From: Breoghania sp.
GTDB lineage: Bacteria > Pseudomonadota > Alphaproteobacteria > Rhizobiales > Stappiaceae
Assembly (NCBI RefSeq): GCF_963674635.1
Contig: NZ_OY771475.1
Location: 2,728,001-2,792,000 of the forward strand
Length of the DNA: 64,000 nucleotides
Direction: 5' to 3'
Of the stretch, positions 58,627 through 64,000 are shown piece after piece; position 1 is the stretch's first letter, and each line of letters begins with the position of its first letter. The notes beneath the pieces were generated by a model, which saw nothing but the letters and a program-made list of their open reading frames with translations, did not search any database and was not told the DNA's origin. The position numbers and the translations under genes were made by a program.

Positions 58627-60060
58627 ATGACAAGACAGAACGACGCGATGGCACTTGCCGAGGCCATCGCGTCTTCACGTGTGAGCGCGCTTGAAGCCAT
58701 GGAGGCCTCCCTTCAGGCTGCGCGCCAGCACGCGGATCTCGGCGCCATCGACGTGCTCGTGCCGGAATTGGGTCTCAGCCAGGCGAACGCGCTGGAAGAT
58801 GAACGCCGTGACAATCCCGAGCGATTTGCCACCCGTCCCCTTGCGGGTGTGCCGACGCTTGCCAAGGATCTCGGCGCGCCCTTTGCCGGAATTCCCGGCG
58901 CGGCCGGTTCCAACGCCCTGCGTGGGCTTTCCGACGGCAGTGCGGATTCCGAATTTGCCCACCGCATGCGCGAAGCGGGCCTCGTGCCCTTCGGAAACAC
59001 GCAGGTGCCGGAATTCGGCCTGTCGCTTTCCACCGAGCCCCTGGAACGTGCGCCGACCCGCAATCCGCTTGACCCGGAGCGCGCCGCGGGCGGATCTTCG
59101 GGCGGGGCCGCCAGCGCGGTCGCGTCCGGGATTGTCGCCATCGCGCATGCAACCGATGCCGGTGGCTCCATCCGCGTTCCCGCCGCCTGTTGCGGCCTCA
59201 TCGGACTGAAGCCCTCGCGTGGGGTGATCCCCGGCGGGCCCGATTTCGGCAATCACCTGGGCGGACTTGCCGCCGAGTTCGCCATCTGCCGCTCCATTCG
59301 CGATGCGCGGCTTGCCTTCGATCATCTTGCAGGCGATGTGCGCGGGCCGGCACCGGAACCCATGATCGAACAGGCATCGAGCAAATCCGCCGGAAACGCA
59401 CCGCGAACCATTGGGCTCGTCACGGATTGCGGGCCCTATCCCGTTTCCGCCGCGCGCGCCGATGCCGTCGCCAGGACGGCAGCCCTTCTGGAAGGCGCAG
59501 GCCATCGTATCGTCGACCTGCCTTTTGACCGGATCGCCGGTCTGGTTGAGACCGGACGCAGGGCCTTTGACCGGATCATCTGCTCTTTGACAGCGTCCCT
59601 TTTCGCCCAAGGAACACTCGATGAAGACAAGATCGAGCCGTTGAGCCGCGCGGTACTGGCGCGCGGACGGGCCATGCAGGCGCATGAACTGTGGAGCGCG
59701 CTTCAGGAAGGCGTTCTTGCCGCCCATGCGATGTGGCGGATCTTCGACGAGGTCGATACTGTGCTCGCGCCGATGCTGGCGGACGCACCGCCGCCTCTTG
59801 GCGCCTTTCCGACAGACCACGATGACGTCCAAGCGCATTGGGATCGCATGACAGCTTTCGCCCCGCTCGCCTCTCTGGCCAACATCACCGGCGTGCCCGC
59901 ACTCAGCATGCCCGTGGGCGCCGATGACGAGGGGCTGCCCCTTCCCGTGCAGCTCTTCGCACCGATGGGCGCCGATCGCCGTCTTCTTTCGCTTGGCGCG
60001 ACGCTTGAGGCTCTTTGTCCGTGGGCCCATCGCTTTCCGGTCGCGGGGCTTGCAGCATGA
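58627..60060 (+). CDS. Amidase signature family amidohydrolase
   Basis: A 477-residue amidase. The Ser-cisSer-Lys triad can be placed at Lys80 (TLAKDLGAPF), Ser157/158 (GGSSGGAAS) and Ser181 (DAGGSIRVPA). It hydrolyses an amide or ureide in the cytoplasm. ATG 58627 is taken as the start; a GTG at 58609 is possible. Its stop overlaps the ATPase gene (ATGA), so the enzyme is made with the importer. This suggests that the imported ligand, or a product of the deaminase, has an amide bond to split. Confidence 0.87.
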   Translation: MTRQNDAMALAEAIASSRVSALEAMEASLQAARQHADLGAIDVLVPELGLSQANALEDERRDNPERFATRPLAGVPTLAKDLGAPFAGIPGAAGSNALRGLSDGSADSEFAHRMREAGLVPFGNTQVPEFGLSLSTEPLERAPTRNPLDPERAAGGSSGGAASAVASGIVAIAHATDAGGSIRVPAACCGLIGLKPSRGVIPGGPDFGNHLGGLAAEFAICRSIRDARLAFDHLAGDVRGPAPEPMIEQASSKSAGNAPRTIGLVTDCGPYPVSAARADAVARTAALLEGAGHRIVDLPFDRIAGLVETGRRAFDRIICSLTASLFAQGTLDEDKIEPLSRAVLARGRAMQAHELWSALQEGVLAAHAMWRIFDEVDTVLAPMLADAPPPLGAFPTDHDDVQAHWDRMTAFAPLASLANITGVPALSMPVGADDEGLPLPVQLFAPMGADRRLLSLGATLEALCPWAHRFPVAGLAA

Positions 60061-61583
60061 GCGAGACCCCTGTCCTGCGCCTGTCCAACATCACCAAGAC
60101 CTTCGGGACGACGGTCGCGAACGATGCCGTCTCCATCGACCTTGCCCATGGCGAGGTTCTGGCGCTTCTGGGGGAAAACGGGGCAGGCAAGACAACGCTG
60201 ATGTCGATCCTCTTCGGCCATTACACCCCCGACAGCGGATCGGTGGAGGTGGAAGGCCGGGAGTTGCCGCCGGGCCGCCCGCGCGCGGCCATCAATGCGG
60301 GCGTGGGCATGGTTCACCAGCATTTCTCGCTGGCGCCGAACCTGACGGTTCTCGAAAACGTCATGACCGGGACGCAGAGCCTGTTGAAGCTGCGCTCCGA
60401 CACTGGAGCGGCGCGCGCCAAACTTGCGGAACTGGCTGAGCGCTTCGGGCTTGCAGTCGACCCTGATGCGCGACTTGGAGACCTTTCCGTCGGCGAGCAG
60501 CAGCGTGTCGAAATCCTGAAGGCGCTCTACAATGACGCGAAGATCCTGATCCTTGACGAGCCGACCGCCGTGCTCACCAATCTGGAGGCAGAGCGCCTTT
60601 TCTCCACCTTGCGGGAAATGGCACGGCAGGGGCTGTCGCTGATCTTCATCTCGCACAAGCTGCATGAGGTGATGGCCGCAGCAGACCGGGTGGTGGTCCT
60701 GCGCGGCGGCAAGGTGGTGGCCGAACGAAAAGCGGCAGAGACCACCAAGGAAGAGCTCGCCGAATTGATGGTGGGGCGCCGCATCGCACGCCCCAAGCGT
60801 GAAGCAGGCGCACCTGGCGCGGTGGTTCTGGAAGCCATCAGCGCCTCGCTTGCCGTTGATGGCGTTGCCCGGCTGTCCGACCTGAATTTCAAGCTCCGGG
60901 CGGGCGAAACGCTCGGCATAATCGGGGTTTCCGGCAATGGGCAGGCCCAGCTTGCACAGATGGTTTCGGGCCTCGCCACCCCCACCGCCGGAGAGCTGCG
61001 GCTCTTCGACGAGCCAATCAAGGAAGGGGTGGCCGCGCTTGTTGAGGCCGGTGTCGGACGCATTCCGGAGGACCGCAATGCCGAAGGCGCCATCGGCGAG
61101 ATGACGCTTTGGGAAAACGCGATCCTTGAACGGATGCACAGCCCGCGTTTTTCGAAAAACGGACTGGTCAACCGGGCCGCGGCGCGCGCCTTCGCCACTA
61201 CGATCATCGAAGAGTTCGACGTGCGCGGCGGCGCGCCTGACCGACGCATACGGCTTCTTTCCGGCGGCAACATGCAGAAGCTCATTCTGGGCCGGAACCT
61301 GCATGACCAGCCGAAGCTTCTGATTGCCGCCCAGCCCACGCGCGGCCTCGATGAAGGCGCGATTGCCGCCGTTCACACACGCATTCTGGAGGCACGCAAC
61401 GCTGGCGCAGCCGTCCTGCTGATTTCGGAGGATCTGGAAGAGGTGATCAATCTGGCCGACCGTATCCAGGCCATCGTCAAGGGACGGCTCTCTCCGCCAC
61501 TCGCCGCAGAAGAGGCGGATGCGCGCAAGCTCGGCCTGATGATGGCGGGCGATTGGAGCAAGGAGGTCGTCCATGCGTCTTGA
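60057..61583 (+). CDS. ABC transporter ATPase with two nucleotide-binding domains (nucleoside type)
   Basis: A 508-residue tandem ATPase like the NupA/RbsA type. Domain 1 has Walker A GENGAGKTT (39-47), signature LSVGEQQRVEI and Walker B ILILDEPTAVL. Domain 2 is degenerate, with GVSGNGQAQL, signature LSGGNMQKLILGR and LLIAAQPTRGLD, where the Walker B Glu is Gln. This asymmetry is normal in the group. It overlaps both neighbours (ATGA with the amidase, 11 bases with the permease). Confidence 0.9.
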   Translation: MSETPVLRLSNITKTFGTTVANDAVSIDLAHGEVLALLGENGAGKTTLMSILFGHYTPDSGSVEVEGRELPPGRPRAAINAGVGMVHQHFSLAPNLTVLENVMTGTQSLLKLRSDTGAARAKLAELAERFGLAVDPDARLGDLSVGEQQRVEILKALYNDAKILILDEPTAVLTNLEAERLFSTLREMARQGLSLIFISHKLHEVMAAADRVVVLRGGKVVAERKAAETTKEELAELMVGRRIARPKREAGAPGAVVLEAISASLAVDGVARLSDLNFKLRAGETLGIIGVSGNGQAQLAQMVSGLATPTAGELRLFDEPIKEGVAALVEAGVGRIPEDRNAEGAIGEMTLWENAILERMHSPRFSKNGLVNRAAARAFATTIIEEFDVRGGAPDRRIRLLSGGNMQKLILGRNLHDQPKLLIAAQPTRGLDEGAIAAVHTRILEARNAGAAVLLISEDLEEVINLADRIQAIVKGRLSPPLAAEEADARKLGLMMAGDWSKEVVHAS

Positions 61584-62622
61584 ACGCCGCGCCCACAGGC
61601 CTTTCGGGCTGGTCATTGCCTCGCCGATCATCGCTATCGTTGCGGCACTGGCCATTTCCGGGGTGCTGATCGCGCTTGCGGGCGCGCCCGTTCTGGAAGC
61701 CTATTACCAGATCGGCGTCGGCTCCTTCGGATCCCGTCTTGCCGCCACCGAAACGCTGACGCGGGCGACACCTCTCATCTTGACCGGACTGGCCGCCGCC
61801 GTCGCCTTCCGCGCACAGGTCTGGAACATCGGTGCAGAAGGCCAATTCTTCATCGGCGCGATTGCAGTTGCCGCCTTCGGTGCGGATCTCACCGCGGGCC
61901 TGCCGTCCGCGCTCGCCATTCCGGTCCTGATGATGATCGGCGCGATGGCAGGGGCCTTCGTGCTTTTGTTGCCGCTGGGGCTTCGCCTGCGTTTCGGCGT
62001 CGACGAGGTGGTGACCACACTGCTTTTGAATTTCGTGGCCGTGCTTTTCGTCTCCATGATGATCGAAGGCCCGTTGAAGGATCCGCTCGCCTTTGGCTGG
62101 CCCCAATCGGTGCCGGTCGCCGACAACGCGCTGCTGCCGAAGATCATTGCGCGCACGCGCCTTCACATCGGACTTGTGGTCGCAATCGTTATCGCCGTCA
62201 TCGTCTATGCGGTTCAGGCGCGCACCGTCTTCGGGCTTCAGTCAAAGGCTGCGGGCCTCAATCCCCGGGCCGCGCGATTTGCGGGCGTTCCGCTGGCCTC
62301 CACGCTCATCAAGGTCGCGTGCCTTTCCGGCGGGCTTGCCGGGCTTGCGGGCGCCGTTGAGGTGATGGGCGTGAAGGGATATGTCACGACCGATCTTTCG
62401 CCCGGCTTCGGCTATTCCGGCATCATCGTCGCGATGCTCGCCAACCTGCATCCGGTGGGCGTGGTGGCGGCCGCCATTTTCACCGCCGCCATGTTCGTGG
62501 GGGCTGACGGCATGAGCCGGGCCATCGGCATTCCCAGCTACATTGCGGATGTGACCGTCGCTCTTTCGCTGCTGACCATGCTGGTCGCGATCTTCTTCAC
62601 GCAGTACAGGATCCGCAAATGA
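61573..62622 (+). CDS. ABC transporter permease, nucleoside type (first)
   Basis: A 349-residue permease of the BPD_transp_2 family with about nine helices. TLTRATPLILTGLAAAVAFRAQVWNIGAEGQ is the family signature (in short: AFRAQVWNIGAEGQ). VDEVVTTLLLNFVAV and LAGAVEVMGVKGYV follow. It overlaps the ATPase by 11 bases and the second permease by four. Confidence 0.9.
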   Translation: MRLERRAHRPFGLVIASPIIAIVAALAISGVLIALAGAPVLEAYYQIGVGSFGSRLAATETLTRATPLILTGLAAAVAFRAQVWNIGAEGQFFIGAIAVAAFGADLTAGLPSALAIPVLMMIGAMAGAFVLLLPLGLRLRFGVDEVVTTLLLNFVAVLFVSMMIEGPLKDPLAFGWPQSVPVADNALLPKIIARTRLHIGLVVAIVIAVIVYAVQARTVFGLQSKAAGLNPRAARFAGVPLASTLIKVACLSGGLAGLAGAVEVMGVKGYVTTDLSPGFGYSGIIVAMLANLHPVGVVAAAIFTAAMFVGADGMSRAIGIPSYIADVTVALSLLTMLVAIFFTQYRIRK

Positions 62623-63563
62623 TGGAGATCCTCGAAATCTTCGGCTCCGCCGGTCTGTGGGCCGCGGTTCTGCGCATCGCGACCCCGCTGATCTTCGGCA
62701 CACTCGGCGCGCTCCTGTGCGAACGCTCCGGCGTCCTCAATCTCGGCATCGAGGGCATCATGACCTTCGGCGCGATGATTGGCTGGCTCGCCGTCTTCAA
62801 TGGTGCGGACCTGTGGACCGGGCTCCTGGTCGCCGCCCTTTTCGGCGCGGCCTTCGGGCTGCTTCATGCGGGGCTCACCGTCACCCTCGGGCTTTCCCAG
62901 CATGTGACCGGGCTCGGCATCACGCTCTTTGCAAGTTCGCTCAGCTATTTCCTGTTCCGGCTCATCGTGCCGGTGGCGGGTACGCCGCCGACCATCGAGC
63001 CGTTCCAGCCGATCGACATTCCCGGCCTGAGCGATCTGCCCTTCATCGGGCCTGCGCTCTTCACCCAGACACCGCCCACCTATCTCGCGATCGTTCTCGC
63101 CGTGGTGCTGGCTTATGTCCTGTTCTTCACGCCGCTCGGGCTTGCGGTGAGGATGACGGGCGAGAACCCGCACGCTGCGGAAGCACAGGGCGTGAACCCG
63201 GTCAAGGTGCGCTATGGCGCGATCATCCTGGGCAGCGCCCTGATGAGCGTCGGCGGTTCGTTCCTGACGCTGTCGGCCTTCAACTCGTTCTTCCCCACCA
63301 TGATCCAGGGACGCGGCTGGGTCTGCATCGCGCTGGTGGTCTTCGCCTCCTGGCGGCCGGGACGCGCGCTTCTCGGTGCGTTGCTCTTTGCGTTGTTCGA
63401 CGCCTATCAGCTGCGCCTTCAGACCGTCGTCGGCAAGGCCGTGCCCTATCAGCTTCTGTTGATGGTGCCTTACGTGATGTCGATTGTCGCTCTTGTGGTG
63501 ATGGCGCGGCGCGCGCGGGTTCCCCAGGCCCTGATGCAGGCCTATCGGCGCGGCGAACGCTGA
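62619..63563 (+). CDS. ABC transporter permease, nucleoside type (second)
   Basis: A 314-residue partner permease. TPLIFGTLGALLCERSGVLN and LGIEGIMTFGAMIG are the matching signatures of the second subunit in NupBC-like systems, and VRMTGENPHAAEAQGVN is the coupling loop. It starts at 62619 in a four-base overlap. The operon appears to end here at a hairpin. Confidence 0.9.
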   Translation: MMEILEIFGSAGLWAAVLRIATPLIFGTLGALLCERSGVLNLGIEGIMTFGAMIGWLAVFNGADLWTGLLVAALFGAAFGLLHAGLTVTLGLSQHVTGLGITLFASSLSYFLFRLIVPVAGTPPTIEPFQPIDIPGLSDLPFIGPALFTQTPPTYLAIVLAVVLAYVLFFTPLGLAVRMTGENPHAAEAQGVNPVKVRYGAIILGSALMSVGGSFLTLSAFNSFFPTMIQGRGWVCIALVVFASWRPGRALLGALLFALFDAYQLRLQTVVGKAVPYQLLLMVPYVMSIVALVVMARRARVPQALMQAYRRGER

Positions 63564-63572
63564 GGCTTTCCA

Positions 63573-63598
63573 GAGGCCGGCCTGCCCCCGCCGGCCTC
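63573..63598 (+). terminator. Hairpin after the nucleoside-type ABC operon
   Basis: GAGGCCGGC (63573-63581) pairs perfectly with GCCGGCCTC (63590-63598). A C-rich stretch follows with no T tract. Confidence 0.5.
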
Positions 63599-63762
63599 CC
63601 CCAAGGGAGACCTCCCCCAAAAGGTGGCCTTTCCCAAACGCGGCCTGCCCTCCATCACCCGGCATTTCCGGCCAATCGGTCATTTGACGCAGAGGCAACT
63701 TCCTCTACAGTCGGGTGATCATGACAGGCTCGGGAGAAGCCTGCGGCTTGGGGGAGGAACAC

Positions 63763-64000
63763 ATGGATCTTGGCGCAAGGCTTGAAGGCCGCCGCATTCT
63801 CATCACCGGGGCATCAAGCGGGCTGGGCGCGCATTTCGCCCGGCTGTGCGCGAGAAACGGCGCGCGCGTGGCCATCGCGGCCAGACGCGCGGACCGGCTT
63901 CAGGCGCTTGTCGGGGAGCTCAGGGAGAGCGGCGCGCAAGATGCCATTTCCTTGCCGCTCGATGTTTCCGACGAGGCTTCCGTCAAGACCTGCATTGGCG
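63763..64000 (+). CDS. Short-chain dehydrogenase (5' part only)
   Basis: The frame opens at ATG 63763 with GGGGAGGA upstream and runs off the right edge, giving 79 residues. It has RRILITGASSGLGAHFARLC, the classical SDR cofactor motif TGASSGLG, and then ISLPLDVSDEASV, the second-strand Asp region. The catalytic Ser/Tyr/Lys are outside the window, so the substrate cannot be judged. It is separated from the ABC operon by about 200 bases and a hairpin, so it begins a new unit. Confidence 0.85.
   Translation, partial: MDLGARLEGRRILITGASSGLGAHFARLCARNGARVAIAARRADRLQALVGELRESGAQDAISLPLDVSDEASVKTCIG

Noticed and set aside
59703..61655. 650-codon leftward frame opposite the amidase and ABC ATPase
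   Set aside because: Antisense to genes with Walker and amidase motifs; no recognisable family.

Overview
The window is GC-rich, densely packed bacterial chromosome with no tRNA, rRNA, insertion sequence or CRISPR array that I can recognise. It looks like an alphaproteobacterium, perhaps Hyphomicrobiales/Stappiaceae-like or Rhodobacterales-like. The reasons are the many TRAP, TTT and ABC uptake operons, the GTG/TTG starts with ATGA stop-start overlaps, the short palindromic intergenic repeats of a familiar alphaproteobacterial kind, and B12-independent ribonucleotide reductases placed under cobalamin riboswitches, which suggests a class II NrdJ elsewhere in the genome. This taxonomic call is inference.

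Region 1 (1-14486) is the most unusual part. It is a candidate biosynthetic gene cluster of type II fatty-acid/polyketide style, and it probably continues past the left edge. It holds a GNAT acetyltransferase (partial), a C45/penicillin-acyltransferase-family protein and an acyl-CoA dehydrogenase on +. On - it holds a solute-binding protein, a FabZ-like dehydratase, an acyl carrier protein, an SDR pseudo-reductase, a FabG-like ketoreductase and a MaoC-like dehydratase. A second + operon holds an MFS exporter, a second ACP, a ketosynthase, a truncated chain-length-factor-like partner with Gln in place of Cys, an alpha/beta hydrolase with a Cys nucleophile, an AurF-family di-iron N-oxygenase with all seven iron ligands, a second MFS protein and a 48-residue membrane peptide. 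The simplest reading is assembly of a partly unsaturated acyl chain, N-oxidation of an amine, release or acyl transfer, and export. I cannot name a known product.

Region 2 (14640-22611) is a ribonucleotide-reductase island. An anaerobic class III system (nrdD, a separate glycyl-radical module, nrdG) reads left and an aerobic class Ib system (nrdHIEF) reads right. Each is preceded by its own cobalamin riboswitch, and the two riboswitches share 44 identical bases.

Region 3 (22620-34888 and on to 35143) is general uptake and stress: a LysR gene divergent from a tripartite tricarboxylate transporter with a gamma-glutamyltransferase-family enzyme, a bile-acid-symporter-family protein, a LysR gene, wrbA, a DsbA-like protein, an EamA transporter, and an arsR-arsP-thioredoxin cassette.

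Region 4 (35498-40578) has pyrC, an aspartate-dehydrogenase-like gene with an aminotransferase, then a KDG kinase and a 2-keto-4-pentenoate-hydratase-like gene on -.

Region 5 (41517-49831) is a sugar-acid operon: two alcohol/short-chain dehydrogenases, two D-2-hydroxyacid dehydrogenases, a TRAP transporter, and DgoK/DgoA, which end the DeLey-Doudoroff galactonate route. Region 6 (50211-55859) holds a 3-hydroxyisobutyrate-dehydrogenase-like gene and a GtsABC/MalK-type sugar ABC transporter. Region 7 (56149-63563) holds a cytosine-deaminase-like amidohydrolase, a BMP-family binding protein, an amidase and the ATPase and two permeases of a nucleoside-type ABC importer, with a RutR-box-like site before the binding-protein gene. 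A truncated SDR gene runs off the right edge.
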